The notes: generated from the sequence alone by a model not told the origin. Shown: positions 24,544 to 33,457, numbered from the stretch's first letter. The stretch: 64,000 bases of DNA from Nocardiopsis sp. CNT312 (GCF_000515115.1 NZ_AZXF01000015.1:101206-165205), one strand, 5' to 3'. Numbers and translations are program-made.

Positions 24544-25851
24544 TCAGCGCCAGGTGGGGCCCCAGGAGGAGCTGCGGGAGACGTCCTTGGGCATGGGCGG
24601 CAGGAACGTTGAGCCGTGGGGGTGGTGCCGACCGGGTTCGTCCTCGGCGGGCACCGCGGGGATGAGGGTGGTGTCCGGTTCGGGGACGGGGTGCGGTTCG
24701 GGGGCCGCTTCGGGCTCGGGCAGCGGTACGGGTGCGGCCGGTTCGGGCGCGGCGGTCCAGGCGACGGGTTCGGGCAGCGGGGTGGGGTCCTGGAAGGGGA
24801 GGGCGGGTTCGGAAGGGGCGATGCGCCGCCACCACTGGGCGGCCTCCTCGCCGGGAAGTTCCGATTCCACCTCCAGCCAGCCGTGCACGTGGCTGTGGCG
24901 GCGTCCGGCGTTCCAGGAGCGGGGGTAGGGCTGTTCGTCGAGGATGAGGACGCGTTCGCCCTCCAGTGAGGGGATCTCGGCGGGCATGCCCTCGTTCCAC
25001 ACCCACGTGCCGTCGTGGGCGACCAGGTTCCACCATCCGCGGACGGTGCGGGCCTGGGGGTGGACGTCGCCGTCGCGGTAGGCGGCGCTCCAGCGCGGGT
25101 CGGGGGGGTCTCCCTCCAGGCCCTGGCCGTCGGGGCCGATGAGGGCGTCGGCGAGCAGGGTGTGGAGTTGGAAGTTGTCGCCGATGCCGTCGAAGAGGAC
25201 GCGGAAGGCACGGCGCGAGGCGCGGTCCAGGACCAGGGCGTTGGTGGCCTCGGCCATGCGCAGCAGGGCGCGGATGTCGTCGAATTCGGGCAGGTGGGCG
25301 CTGAGCTGGTTGGCGATGGCGACGAGTTCGGCGTGCAGGGCGGGGTCGCGTCTGATGTGGCTGCGCACGCTGGTGTGGCCGAGCATGGTGCGCGCGGCCA
25401 GGCCGTGGCGGCGGATGGTCCACCAGCACATGGTGGCTCCGGGGGCGTCGGTGCCCAGGTCGGCGGCGACGCGTTCCTCGGCCTGGGCGGTGACGCTGTC
25501 GGGGTCGGGGGGTGCGTCGGGGCCGGTGTGTTCCCAGGCGCGGGCGAAGACGATGGCGCCGCGGCCCATGGAGCGCAGGCGGTGGAGGATCTCGACGCCG
25601 GTGGGGCCGGGGTCGGTGCCCATTTCGACGAGGGCGCCGGCGATGACGGAGAGGTCGGCGAGGATGCCGGGGGCGGCGTGGTTGCCGGAGATGAGGGGGC
25701 TGAGGGCTTCGAGGGCGAGTTCGCGTTCGTCCACGGGGATCTGCGCGGCGAGGGTGTAGACCTTGCGTACCGCCGGGGGGAAGTGTTGGGGGTCGGTGGC
25801 GACGGAGGCGTCAATCAGCTCCTGGAATGCGGCGCGAAACTCGTCGACCAT
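24544..25851 (-). CDS. Conserved-looking protein of unknown function, Pro/Glu-rich C-terminus
   Basis: 435-residue cytoplasmic protein, not recognised. The first 330 residues look like a folded, mostly helical domain, with ATMCWWTIRRHGLAARTMLGHT, a Trp-rich patch (VRGWWNLVAHDGTWVWNEG) and HSHVHGWLEVESELPGEEAAQWW. Residues from about 340 on are low-complexity Pro/Glu/Ala repeats. No catalytic motif is evident. It has its own AT-rich promoter region containing a 9-bp inverted repeat. Confidence 0.65.
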   Translation of the reverse strand: MVDEFRAAFQELIDASVATDPQHFPPAVRKVYTLAAQIPVDERELALEALSPLISGNHAAPGILADLSVIAGALVEMGTDPGPTGVEILHRLRSMGRGAIVFARAWEHTGPDAPPDPDSVTAQAEERVAADLGTDAPGATMCWWTIRRHGLAARTMLGHTSVRSHIRRDPALHAELVAIANQLSAHLPEFDDIRALLRMAEATNALVLDRASRRAFRVLFDGIGDNFQLHTLLADALIGPDGQGLEGDPPDPRWSAAYRDGDVHPQARTVRGWWNLVAHDGTWVWNEGMPAEIPSLEGERVLILDEQPYPRSWNAGRRHSHVHGWLEVESELPGEEAAQWWRRIAPSEPALPFQDPTPLPEPVAWTAAPEPAAPVPLPEPEAAPEPHPVPEPDTTLIPAVPAEDEPGRHHPHGSTFLPPMPKDVSRSSSWGPTWR

Positions 25852-25904
25852 GAGACCGTCCCCTTTCTCGACACGAACAAACCTAATGTACTGGTCAGCG
25901 GTGG

Positions 25905-25938
25905 ATCGAACGTTAACGTACTTTTTTGCGTTCGATCG
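25905..25938. promoter_or_regulatory. Inverted repeat GATCGAACG-N16-CGTTCGATC
   Basis: Perfect 9-bp arms separated by an AT-rich 16-bp centre that includes a T6 run, 54 bp upstream of the unknown 435-residue protein and 68 bp downstream of the recombinase stop. It may be an operator for the unknown gene. Since it also borders an integrase, a recombination or attachment site should be considered. A -10-like TACATT for the unknown gene lies at 25884-25889. Confidence 0.45.
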
Positions 25939-26005
25939 GAGGTTTCGTTGGCGATCTGATATGCGGGTGTGGTCGCGGCGTGGCCCGCTGTGAGTGCTTG
26001 GCCCC

Positions 26006-27175
26006 TCACAGGCCCAGGCGGGTGACGGCGTTGTCGTCGAGGGGGTTGGCGGTGCGGATGTAGTCGTGGACGGTGCGCGGGTTGGTCCAGCGGCCCTGGC
26101 GCATGATCTCGCGGTCGGTGGCTCCGGACAGGGCGGCCTGGGTGGCGAAGCCGGCGCGCAGGGAGTGGCCGCCGAAGGCGTCGGGGTCCAGGCCGGCGCG
26201 GCGGGCGTAGCGTTTGACGACTTCGCCGACGGCGCGTCCGGACATGGGGCGGGTGGAGACGCGGCCGTGGCGGTCGATGGTGGGCAGCAGGGGGCGGCCG
26301 GTGCCGTCGGCGAGGGGGACGGCGTCCAGGTCCTGGCAGCGGTGGGCGGTCGTGGGCGGCTGGTCGTGGGCGGTGTGGGTGAGCTGGTCGGTCCAGTCGG
26401 CGAGGGCGCACACGGGGCAGGTGGCGCGGTGGCGTCCCCGCGGCAGGGCGACGGTGGGTGCGTGGCGGCCGTCCTGGTCGGTCTTGGAGTGGGTGATGCG
26501 GACGAGCAGGGCGGGGGCGCCGGTGGTGGTGTCGGTGTGTATCCGCAGGTCGTCCAGGGTGAGGGCGGCCAGTTCGGTGCGGCGCAGAGCGCCGGCGAAG
26601 CCGGTCAGGAGCAGGACCGTGTCGCGTCGGCGTGCGGGGCGGGTGGGGTGGGTGTCGGGGGGGCGTACGGCCAGGAGGGCTTCGAGGGTGGGCAGGTCGA
26701 CGGGGTTCTTGCGTGCGGGGCGGGCCTTGCGGGTACGGCGGATGCCGCGCAGGGTCATGCGTACGACGTCGGCGCGGGTGGGGGCGGGCAGGCCGTGGGC
26801 GGCGTGGACGGCAGCGATGGCGGCGCTGCGGCGTTCCAGGGTGGCCGGTGCCAGGGCCCAGCCGGTGTCGTCGGGGGTGCGTGCGGCGGCGCAGGTGGCG
26901 AGGTAGACGGCGACGTCGACGGGGTCGGCGGGCAGGGAGCGGCGGTTCTGGGTCAGGCACCAGGCGGTGAAGGTGGTCCAGTCGGTGCGGTAGGCGCGCA
27001 GGGTGTTGGGCGACTGGGCGCCGGCCAGGTAGCGGCCTAGGGTGTGGGCCTGTTCGGTGTCGAAGCGTTCGCGGACCTGGTGCAGGGTGCGGATGTCGAT
27101 GAGGGCGGTGGCGCCGGTGTCCTCCAGGCGTTGGAGGACGGGGGCGGGCAGGTCGGTGGTCTCTGGGGTGTGCAC
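26006..27175 (-). CDS. Phage/element-type tyrosine recombinase
   Basis: 389-residue integrase distinct from the XerC-like one. The core-binding domain (SPNTLRAYRTDWTTFTAWC) is at residues 55-160. In the catalytic domain Arg is in GALRRTEL, Lys in HSKTDQ, then GHSLRAGFATQAA, a Trp at the second-His position (RQGRWTN, as in Cre) and Tyr in VHDYIR. A CPVCALADW insert is typical of this actinomycete group. It marks the block at 24.5-31.7 kb as potentially mobile. Two small membrane genes lie directly upstream on the same strand. Confidence 0.85.
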   Translation of the reverse strand: MHTPETTDLPAPVLQRLEDTGATALIDIRTLHQVRERFDTEQAHTLGRYLAGAQSPNTLRAYRTDWTTFTAWCLTQNRRSLPADPVDVAVYLATCAAARTPDDTGWALAPATLERRSAAIAAVHAAHGLPAPTRADVVRMTLRGIRRTRKARPARKNPVDLPTLEALLAVRPPDTHPTRPARRRDTVLLLTGFAGALRRTELAALTLDDLRIHTDTTTGAPALLVRITHSKTDQDGRHAPTVALPRGRHRATCPVCALADWTDQLTHTAHDQPPTTAHRCQDLDAVPLADGTGRPLLPTIDRHGRVSTRPMSGRAVGEVVKRYARRAGLDPDAFGGHSLRAGFATQAALSGATDREIMRQGRWTNPRTVHDYIRTANPLDDNAVTRLGL

Positions 27176-27179
27176 GGGT

Positions 27180-27590
27180 TCAGGGGGTGAGGTCGGTGGT
27201 CAGGGCGGCCCACAGTTCGGCGGGGGCGACAGTGAGCAGGAGGGGGGTGGCGGTCAGGGCCAGGGCGGTGGTGAAGAGCAGGGCGGGGACCGGGCGGCGG
27301 AGGAGGGCGGCGGTGGCGGCGGCGCAGGCGGGCAGGGCCAGGCCGGTCAGGAGCAGGGCGGCCAGGGAGGTGCGTAGCGCGGTGAGGGAGTCGGCTGTGT
27401 CGAGGGCGGCGTCCATGGTGTGGAACAGTAGGGCGGCCAGGCTGGCGGGGGTGCCGACGAGCCAGGTCAGGCCCAGGAGGATCCACAGTGCGGTCAGGCG
27501 CCGGTCGGGCGGGTCCTTGATGACGAGGGGGGTGCGGCGCGGGCGGGTCGGGGCTGCCTCCTCGGCGCGGGAGGGGGGGTGGTCGGGCAC
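27180..27590 (-). CDS. Small integral membrane protein
   Basis: 136-residue protein of unknown function with a hydrophilic, Pro/Arg-rich N-terminus (about 28 residues) and three or four helices (ALWILLGLTWLVGTPASLAALL first). It ends 4 bp before the recombinase start, so they are probably co-transcribed. No homologous family is recognised. Confidence 0.6.
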   Translation of the reverse strand: MPDHPPSRAEEAAPTRPRRTPLVIKDPPDRRLTALWILLGLTWLVGTPASLAALLFHTMDAALDTADSLTALRTSLAALLLTGLALPACAAATAALLRRPVPALLFTTALALTATPLLLTVAPAELWAALTTDLTP

Positions 27591-27626
27591 GGGTGGTCCT
27601 CCTGGCCTGGGGCGGTGGTGGGCAGG

Positions 27627-27950
27627 TTACCGGCCCCAGCCGGTCAGGTGCAGGGCCGACACGAACACCACGGGCCAGGCCAGGAGGGTCAGGGACCACA
27701 GGGCGCCGCGGCGGTCTCCGGCGACGGTGGCGACGGCGGCGGCGAGGAAGGGCAGGCCGACGGCGGCGGCGAAGGCGAGGGTGAACCATTCGGCGGCCGA
27801 GCCGTCGTGGTCGACGGCGCGCAGTCCCATGAGGTAGCCGGTGGGTCCCAGGGCGAGTGCGGCCAGGGCCAGCAGGGCCAGGACGACGCGGATGCCGGTG
27901 GGGTGGCGGGTGTTGTGGCCGCCGCTGGGTGCGGGAGGACGGTCAGACAC
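27627..27950 (-). CDS. Small integral membrane protein
   Basis: 107-residue protein with three predicted helices (VVLALLALAALALGPTGYLMG, FTLAFAAAVGLPFLAAAVATV, LWSLTLLAWPVVFVSALHL). GTG start at 27950 with a weak GAAAGG upstream. It is arranged in tandem with the next membrane gene and the recombinase. An AT-rich element with two GGTTAA copies at 28024-28038 may be its promoter. Confidence 0.6.
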   Translation of the reverse strand: MSDRPPAPSGGHNTRHPTGIRVVLALLALAALALGPTGYLMGLRAVDHDGSAAEWFTLAFAAAVGLPFLAAAVATVAGDRRGALWSLTLLAWPVVFVSALHLTGWGR

Positions 27951-28045
27951 GGGGGCCGTTGGTGCCTTTCGGAGCGTGTGGCGGTCCGGGGTCGGGTGGG
28001 TGCGCCCGCGGCCGGGGCGCGTTGGTTAATTGGTTAAAACGTACT

Positions 28046-28061
28046 CCACCGGTGCCGGTGG
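28046..28061 (-). terminator. Short hairpin after the nuclease-helicase gene
   Basis: Stem CCACCG / CGGTGG with loop GTGC, followed on the minus strand by AGTACGTTTT. It would end transcription of the large gene at 28079. Confidence 0.5.
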
Positions 28062-28078
28062 GTGGGACCGGCCGGGGG

Positions 28079-31000
28079 TCAGGTGTGGGGCCAGGGTCGG
28101 GCGCCGGCGGTCAGGCGGGTGAAGCCGGCGAGCAGGCGCAGTTCGTCGACGGTGCGGGGTGTGGTGGCGAGCAGGTCGGGCGAGTAGGTGAGGACGGCCA
28201 GGAGGCGGGCGCGGGAGAGGGCGACGTTGAGGCGGTTGCGGTCCAGGACGAAGGCGGGGCCGCGGGTGGTGTCGGCGGCGTTGGAGGCGGTCATGGAGCA
28301 GATGACTGCGGCGGCCTCTTGGCCCTGGAAGCGGTCGACGGTGCCCACGCGGACGCCCTCCAACGCGGGGGTGGTGCGGGCGGCGTGGGCCAGGGCTCGG
28401 CGTAGGGCGCGTACTTGGAGGTTGTAGGGGGCGACGACGAGGATGTCGGCGCCGGTGAGGGGGCGCGGGGCGTGGTCGGGGCCGTCGGTGAGGCGGTGGG
28501 TGGTGAGGGTGCGGGCAAGGGCGACGACGGCGTCGGTCTCTTCGGGGCTGTGGGTGGTGCGGCCGGTGTGGGTGACGGGGTGGGTGTAGATGCCGGGTGG
28601 GGTGCCGGTGAGGGTGCGCTGGGCGGTGGTGGGGTGGGCGTGCAGGCGTCCTTGGTAGGACAGGTCGGAGACGGCCTGGCAGACGTCGGGGTGCATGCGG
28701 CGGGTCTGGTCGAGGAAGTAGCCGCGTGCGGGGTCGATGAGGGGTGCGGTGCCCATGAGGTGTTGAAGGGCTGAGGCGTCGGCGCCTTCGCCGTGGGTGC
28801 CCTGGACGACCTGCGGCAGTTGGCGGGGGTCGCCGAGCAGGACGAGGTTGTGGGCGGCTGCGGAGACGGCGAGGGTGTCGGCGAGGGCGAACTGTCCGGC
28901 TTCGTCGATGATGAGGACGTCGAGGGGGTCGGCGACCATGGCGGCGTTGGTCATGGCCCAGGCGGTGCCGCCGATGAGTGTGGGGTGGCCTTGGGCGGTG
29001 TGCTGGGTGCGCCAGCGGGCCAGGGCCTGGGGGGTGGCGGGCTGGTCCCAGGGCGGTGCGGGTTCGGTGGTGTCCTTCTTGGTGTTCTTGGCGCGTTTGG
29101 CGGCGGGCAGGTCGACGTGGGCGGCGGTGGCGGTGTCCAGGGCGGCGTGCATGAGGTTCTCGACGGCTTTGTGGCTGGTGGAGCAGACGCCGATGGTGCG
29201 GCCCTGACGGGCCAGGTGGGTGATGAGTTGGGCGGCCAGGTAGGTCTTGCCGGCGCCGGGCGGGCCCTGGACGGCGAGGTAGGAGTGGTCGAGGGCGTCG
29301 GCTGCGGCCAGGGCGGCGGCGATGGGGTCGCCGCCGTGGTCGGCGGCTGTGGGGAGGGGGCCGCCGTGGGTGAGGCGGGGCGGGGTGCGGCGCAGGAGGT
29401 CCAGGCCGGGGTGGTGGGGCCAGTCGGGGAGGGTGTCCACGGCGGCGCGCGCGGTGAGTTCGAGGGCGCCGTCCTTGGGGCGGGGGTTGACGGGGGCGCC
29501 GGGTAGCACGGCGGTGGGGGGCCGGGAGGTGGTGGTGTCGGGGTCGCCGGTCTCGGTGAGGGTGAGGGTGTCGGCGTCGGTGTCGGTGATGGTGGCCTGG
29601 GTGGTGGTGGCGTTCTGCCCGGGGGCGGCGGGGTAGAGCAGGTGGACGTCTTGGCCGGGGGTGAAGGGGTGGGGGCGGGCGGTGTCCAGGCGCATGGTGA
29701 TCTCACGGCGGGCCTTGCGCTGGCGGCCGGCGGGTGGGATCCACTCCCCCGTGCGGACGTGCCAGGGGACGGCGCAGTCGGTGTCGGTCTCCAGGTCGGT
29801 CAGGGGTGCGCTGGTGCGGCGGTAGTGCTCGCGCCAGGGCGGGAGGTTCTCGCGCTGGTAGTAGCCCACAAGGGCGGCGAGTGTGGCGCGTGTGCGGGCG
29901 TCGTCGTCGCGGTCGGCCGGGGCGGCGGGGACGTCGGAGAGCAGGGGGCGGGTGAGGGCGTCCAGGCGGGCCTGTTTCTCGGCGCGGGTGCGGGCGCGTT
30001 CGGCGTCGTCCTCGGTGAGTTCGATCTGGGTCGGGGGACGGCCGGTGATGCCCTGGCGGGTGCGGTGCTCTTCGAGCCAGTCGCGCAGGCGGGCGGTGGA
30101 GTGGCAGTCGTCGCGGTTGTAGGCGGCGATGTCGTCCAGGATGCGGGTGGCGGTGCGGTGGTCGCCGCGGCGGTGGGCGGCCTGGTAGGCGGCGTAGGCG
30201 TCGATGGAGGAGGTGGCGGTGGTGACGCCGCCGCTGCGGGTGGCGGGCAGGTAGAGGGGTTCGAGGTATTTGATGGAGTAGGAGCGCTGGGAGACGCGCA
30301 GGCTCTTGCGGACGACGGTGTACAGGTCGATGAGGCGGTTCTCGCGCAGGAGGCGGTTGACCTCTTCCTCGCGGGTGGCGTATGCGGAGCTGAGGTGTTT
30401 GAGGCGGTCGGCCTCGTATGAGGCGTAGTGGTAGAGGTGGGCGTTCTCGTCAGTGTCGATGCGGCGGCATGCGAAGTCGACGAAGTCCTCCAGGGCCTGT
30501 TTCTCCTGGGCGCGGTCGTGGGCCCAGAAGGCGTGGAAGGTCTCGTGGCCGTGTTCGTCCTCGGTGGTGGCGCCGAAGAGGTATTCCAGGCCGCGGCTGT
30601 CGTCGCGTGAGTGGTAGGGGTAGCCCTCCATGTCGAAGAAGAGGTCGCCGGGGCTGGGGGCGGGCAGGCTCGCCAGGCCGTCGGGGGCGAACACTTCGGC
30701 GGTGACGGTGCCCTGGGGGTCGGCGGGGGTGCGGGTGGTGTCCTGGCGGACCTGGAGGGCGGCTTGGGCGCGCAGTTGGTCGAAGGTGCGCTGGGGCAGG
30801 GTGGCGGGGCGCTGGTCGTCGCGGGCTGCGGCCAGGGCGTCGATGGTGTGCACTCCGGCGGTGGTGAGTTTGGCGGCCTGGTCGGTGCGCAGGCCGGCGA
30901 CCAGGGACAGGTGGCGGGCGGCGGTGCGCCCTTGGCCGCACCAGGCGGCGTAGCCGCAGCCCTCGCAGGCGGGTCGGGGCTGGCCCCAGGCGGGGGTGGG

Positions 31001-31663
31001 CAGCGCCGGGGGGCGGGCCAGGCGGGTGGTGAGGCGCTGGGTGAGGCGGTCCAGGACGGGGAGGAAGTCGTGGGTGGGCAGGGTGTGGGTGCGGCCGTCG
31101 CCGGTGAGCAGGTGCATGTGTGCGGGGGTGCGGCCGGTGGCGTGGCCGGTGGCGTGGGCGTAGGCGGTGAGTTGGACGACGGCGCCGGGGCCGGGGCGGT
31201 GGGCGAGTTTGGTGTCCCAGGGTTCGTAGGTGTGGGGGCCCTCGTGGTCGGGGCGGGGCCGTCCGGTGTCGGGGTCGAGGTCGGAGCGGATGAGGAAGTC
31301 GGCGCGGCCGTGGAAGGCGACGGTGTCAGTGAGGGGGTGGTGGAAGCAGCCCTGGTAGATGGCGGGGGCGCCAGCGTCCATGGCGGCGGTGGTGGCTTTG
31401 GCGGCTTGGGTCAGGGAGGCGTCGTCGGGTTCGGGTGGGCTGATGTGGACTAGGTCGGGGCCCAGCAACGAGGTGAGGCGGTCGAGTTCGGTGTGTTCGT
31501 GGTCGTGGCCGTGCTGGGCGATGAGGGGGTCGATGTCCTGGGGTGCGGGGGCTCCGGGGGTGTGGGTGGCCAGGGCAGCTTTGAGGGCGCTGCGGTGGTC
31601 GCACTCCAGGGTGTCGACGAGGTCGCTGGGTGAGACGACCCAGCCGGTGGTGGTGCGAAACAA
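28079..31663 (-). CDS. TM0106-type RecB nuclease fused to YprB-like exonuclease and SF1 helicase
   Basis: 1,194-residue multidomain DNA enzyme. Residues about 100-165 carry PD-(D/E)XK nuclease features (HGRADFL, then YEPWDTKLA). A Cys cluster CEGCGYAAWC near 235 could hold an Fe-S cluster. Residues about 340-540 are RNase H-like as in YprB (FFDMEGYPY, YHYASYEADRL, YNRDDC). Residues about 790-1190 form a Dna2/Upf1-type SF1 helicase (GPPGAGKT near 800, IIDEAGQ near 920, GDPRQLPQV, VDRFQGQE, LNVALSRAR). TTG 31663 was chosen because AGGAGG lies 9 nt upstream. It probably processes DNA ends; some homologues occur in defence or mobile contexts. Confidence 0.85.
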   Translation of the reverse strand: MFRTTTGWVVSPSDLVDTLECDHRSALKAALATHTPGAPAPQDIDPLIAQHGHDHEHTELDRLTSLLGPDLVHISPPEPDDASLTQAAKATTAAMDAGAPAIYQGCFHHPLTDTVAFHGRADFLIRSDLDPDTGRPRPDHEGPHTYEPWDTKLAHRPGPGAVVQLTAYAHATGHATGRTPAHMHLLTGDGRTHTLPTHDFLPVLDRLTQRLTTRLARPPALPTPAWGQPRPACEGCGYAAWCGQGRTAARHLSLVAGLRTDQAAKLTTAGVHTIDALAAARDDQRPATLPQRTFDQLRAQAALQVRQDTTRTPADPQGTVTAEVFAPDGLASLPAPSPGDLFFDMEGYPYHSRDDSRGLEYLFGATTEDEHGHETFHAFWAHDRAQEKQALEDFVDFACRRIDTDENAHLYHYASYEADRLKHLSSAYATREEEVNRLLRENRLIDLYTVVRKSLRVSQRSYSIKYLEPLYLPATRSGGVTTATSSIDAYAAYQAAHRRGDHRTATRILDDIAAYNRDDCHSTARLRDWLEEHRTRQGITGRPPTQIELTEDDAERARTRAEKQARLDALTRPLLSDVPAAPADRDDDARTRATLAALVGYYQRENLPPWREHYRRTSAPLTDLETDTDCAVPWHVRTGEWIPPAGRQRKARREITMRLDTARPHPFTPGQDVHLLYPAAPGQNATTTQATITDTDADTLTLTETGDPDTTTSRPPTAVLPGAPVNPRPKDGALELTARAAVDTLPDWPHHPGLDLLRRTPPRLTHGGPLPTAADHGGDPIAAALAAADALDHSYLAVQGPPGAGKTYLAAQLITHLARQGRTIGVCSTSHKAVENLMHAALDTATAAHVDLPAAKRAKNTKKDTTEPAPPWDQPATPQALARWRTQHTAQGHPTLIGGTAWAMTNAAMVADPLDVLIIDEAGQFALADTLAVSAAAHNLVLLGDPRQLPQVVQGTHGEGADASALQHLMGTAPLIDPARGYFLDQTRRMHPDVCQAVSDLSYQGRLHAHPTTAQRTLTGTPPGIYTHPVTHTGRTTHSPEETDAVVALARTLTTHRLTDGPDHAPRPLTGADILVVAPYNLQVRALRRALAHAARTTPALEGVRVGTVDRFQGQEAAAVICSMTASNAADTTRGPAFVLDRNRLNVALSRARLLAVLTYSPDLLATTPRTVDELRLLAGFTRLTAGARPWPHT

Positions 31664-31672
31664 CGCGCAGGC

Positions 31673-31678
31673 CCTCCT
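31673..31678 (-). promoter_or_regulatory. Shine-Dalgarno deciding a TTG start
   Basis: AGGAGG on the minus strand, 9 nt before TTG at 31663. No ATG or GTG at a suitable distance gives the conserved N-terminus FRTTTGWVVSPSDLV, so TTG is the best start of the nuclease-helicase gene. Confidence 0.7.
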
Positions 31679-31737
31679 GGTGGTGGTGTGGTGGGAGGGA
31701 TTGTGCCACGTCGGGGCGACCGGTGCGGGGGTGTGGA

Positions 31738-31787
31738 CGCAGTGCGGCGCCCCGCCTCTTCTCCCAAAGGCGGGGCGCCGCACTGCG
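31738..31787 (-). terminator. Strong hairpin terminator after the RlpA-like gene
   Basis: 19-bp perfect stem (CGCAGTGCGGCGCCCCGCC and its complement) with a 12-nt loop, 14 bp past the stop. It separates the RlpA-like gene from the nuclease-helicase. Confidence 0.85.
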
Positions 31788-31800
31788 GTGGCGGGTCCGG

Positions 31801-32493
31801 TCAGCCGACGACCTGCCAGTCGACGGTGCCCACCCCGGCGGAGATGGGGAAGATCTGTTCGAAGGCGGTGGTGGACAGGTCGAGGCAGCGTCCGCTGATG
31901 AAGGGGCCGCGGTCGTTGATGCGTACGGTGACGGAGGCGCCGGTGCCGGTGTTGGTGACCTGGACCATGGTGTTGAAGGGCAGGGTCTTGTGGGCGGCGG
32001 TCAGGTCGCTGGGGTCGAAGGTCTCGCCGTTGGCGGTGGCCGAGCCGGCGAGTTCGGCGCCGTAGTGGGAGGCCTGGCAGGTGCCGTCTTGGCCGGTGGG
32101 CTGGAGGTCCTCTCCCCCGCCGTCGGCGGCGGGGGCTGGGTCGGGTTCGGCGGGAGGCAGTGCGGGGCCTTGGGCGCTGGCGCTCTGGTGGGCCTGTTCG
32201 GTGGCCTGCCGTGCTTGTTGGGCGGTGTCGGTGTCGGGCGAGGCGGCGCTGGTGAGGGGGTCGGGGTCGGCCTCGGGGACCAGGGTGGCGCTGGTGGCCT
32301 GTCCGGGGTCGGTGAGGACGACGGCGGCGGTGGCGGTGCCGCCGAGTAGGAGGGCGGCGCCCGCTGCGGTGGCGGTGATGGCGGCGGTGCGTCTTCTGCG
32401 TTTGCGCGTGGCGGTCTGGCGGGGCCCGGGGGCGGGGCGGGGTTCGGCTGGCGGTTGTGCGGCGGTGTGGTGTGTGTCGGTGTGTGGGCCCAC
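31801..32493 (-). CDS. RlpA-like double-psi beta-barrel secreted protein
   Basis: 230-residue exported protein. A basic, Pro-rich cytoplasmic N-terminus (RKRRRR) leads to one helix at residues 37-60, then an Ala/Pro/Asp-rich linker to about 135, then a DPBB domain: CQASHYG, SGSATANGETFDP-like ANGETFDPSDLTAAHKTLPFNT, VRINDRGPF with the catalytic-type Asp, and GRCLDLS. The two Cys probably form a disulfide. RlpA proteins are septal or lytic murein enzymes. The 220 bp upstream hold no gene; a c-di-AMP riboswitch was looked for and not found. Confidence 0.85.
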   Translation of the reverse strand: MGPHTDTHHTAAQPPAEPRPAPGPRQTATRKRRRRTAAITATAAGAALLLGGTATAAVVLTDPGQATSATLVPEADPDPLTSAASPDTDTAQQARQATEQAHQSASAQGPALPPAEPDPAPAADGGGEDLQPTGQDGTCQASHYGAELAGSATANGETFDPSDLTAAHKTLPFNTMVQVTNTGTGASVTVRINDRGPFISGRCLDLSTTAFEQIFPISAGVGTVDWQVVG

Positions 32494-32714
32494 GGTGGTC
32501 CTCGCAGAAGGTGGCGACGGGGTGTGCGGCCGATGCTGTGGGCGCTCCTGCGGGTGGCGCGGCAGGGCGCGTTCGTGGTGCGGGCCCCGGGTGGGGCGAG
32601 GGCTCGGCCGTGACCGCCGGCGTCGGGTGTGTGCTCGCGCGGGGTGTGGCCGCTGAGCCTAAGGGGTCACGCTCAGGTAACGGTACCCGAAAGGGGAGGT
32701 TTGTGGAACTTCTT

Positions 32715-32762
32715 GCGCCGGTCGGCGGGACGGGGCCTCTCCCCCGCCCCGCCGACCGGCGC
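32715..32762 (-). terminator. Strong hairpin terminator after cbiX
   Basis: 15-bp perfect stem GCGCCGGTCGGCGGG and complement plus five further pairs after one mismatch, 6-nt loop. It begins 2 bp past the sirohydrochlorin chelatase stop and ends the nirBD operon. Confidence 0.85.
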
Positions 32763-32764
32763 GC

Positions 32765-33457
32765 TCAGACCGGCTGGGGGATGGCGGCCCGGCGGTAGCG
32801 CTCGGCCACGGCGTGGGCGATGCCCGGGTCGGGGCACAGGGGGGCGGCCACGACGTCGGCTCCGCAGCGGGCGAGGCGGTCGTGGAACAGGCCGGGGGCG
32901 AGCAGCCAGGAGGCGATGGCCACGCGCTGGTGGCCCTGGGCGCGCAGGCGCTGGACCTGGTCGGCGACGGTGGGGGTGCCGGTGGCGATGTAGCTGCAGG
33001 TGACGGGGGTGCCCAGGCGGGTGGCCAGGGCGCGTGCCGCGGTGTGCAGCTCGGCCTTGGCCCGGGGGTCGGAGGTGCCGGCGCAGGCCAGGACGACGGC
33101 GTCGCCGGGGCGGTACCCGGCCTGGGTGAGGCGGCGCACGGCTGCGTCGGTGAGGGCGGGGTGGTGGCCCAGGGCGGGGGTGAGGACGGCGTCGGCGCGC
33201 CCTGCGTGGGCGAGCTGTTCGGGGAGGTCGGTGCGCACGTGGTAGCCGCTGGCCAGGAAGGCGGGGACGACCACGAGGGGGCCGGGGGTGGCGGCCGCGA
33301 CGTCGCCGACGGTGGGGGTGAGGACGTCGGCGAAGGCCAGGTGGGTGGGCTGGCGGGTGATCTCGGCGACGCGCAGGGCCAGGGAGTGGGCGATGGCGGT
33401 GCCGTGGGGGCGGCGGGTGCCGTGCACGGCCAGGATGAGGGCGGGGTGTCGGTTCAT
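32765..33457 (-). CDS. Sirohydrochlorin chelatase (CbiX/SirB family)
   Basis: 230-residue cytoplasmic chelatase with two CbiX-type halves: LILAVHGTRRPHG with the metal-binding His, and VLTPALGHHPALTDAAVRRL. It inserts Fe2+ (or Co2+) into sirohydrochlorin to give siroheme, the prosthetic group of the NirB subunit encoded in the same operon. ATG overlaps the preceding gene's stop by 4 bp. The uroporphyrinogen methyltransferase needed for the pathway is not in this window. Confidence 0.9.
   Translation of the reverse strand: MNRHPALILAVHGTRRPHGTAIAHSLALRVAEITRQPTHLAFADVLTPTVGDVAAATPGPLVVVPAFLASGYHVRTDLPEQLAHAGRADAVLTPALGHHPALTDAAVRRLTQAGYRPGDAVVLACAGTSDPRAKAELHTAARALATRLGTPVTCSYIATGTPTVADQVQRLRAQGHQRVAIASWLLAPGLFHDRLARCGADVVAAPLCPDPGIAHAVAERYRRAAIPQPV

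Noticed and set aside
26006..27175. Recombinase suspected of lacking a catalytic His
   Set aside because: The position holds Trp (QGRW), which is functional in Cre-type recombinases, so it is not evidence of inactivation.
32494..32714. Possible c-di-AMP (ydaO) riboswitch upstream of the RlpA-like gene, as is common for such genes
   Set aside because: The conserved blocks of that riboswitch are absent from this stretch on either strand.
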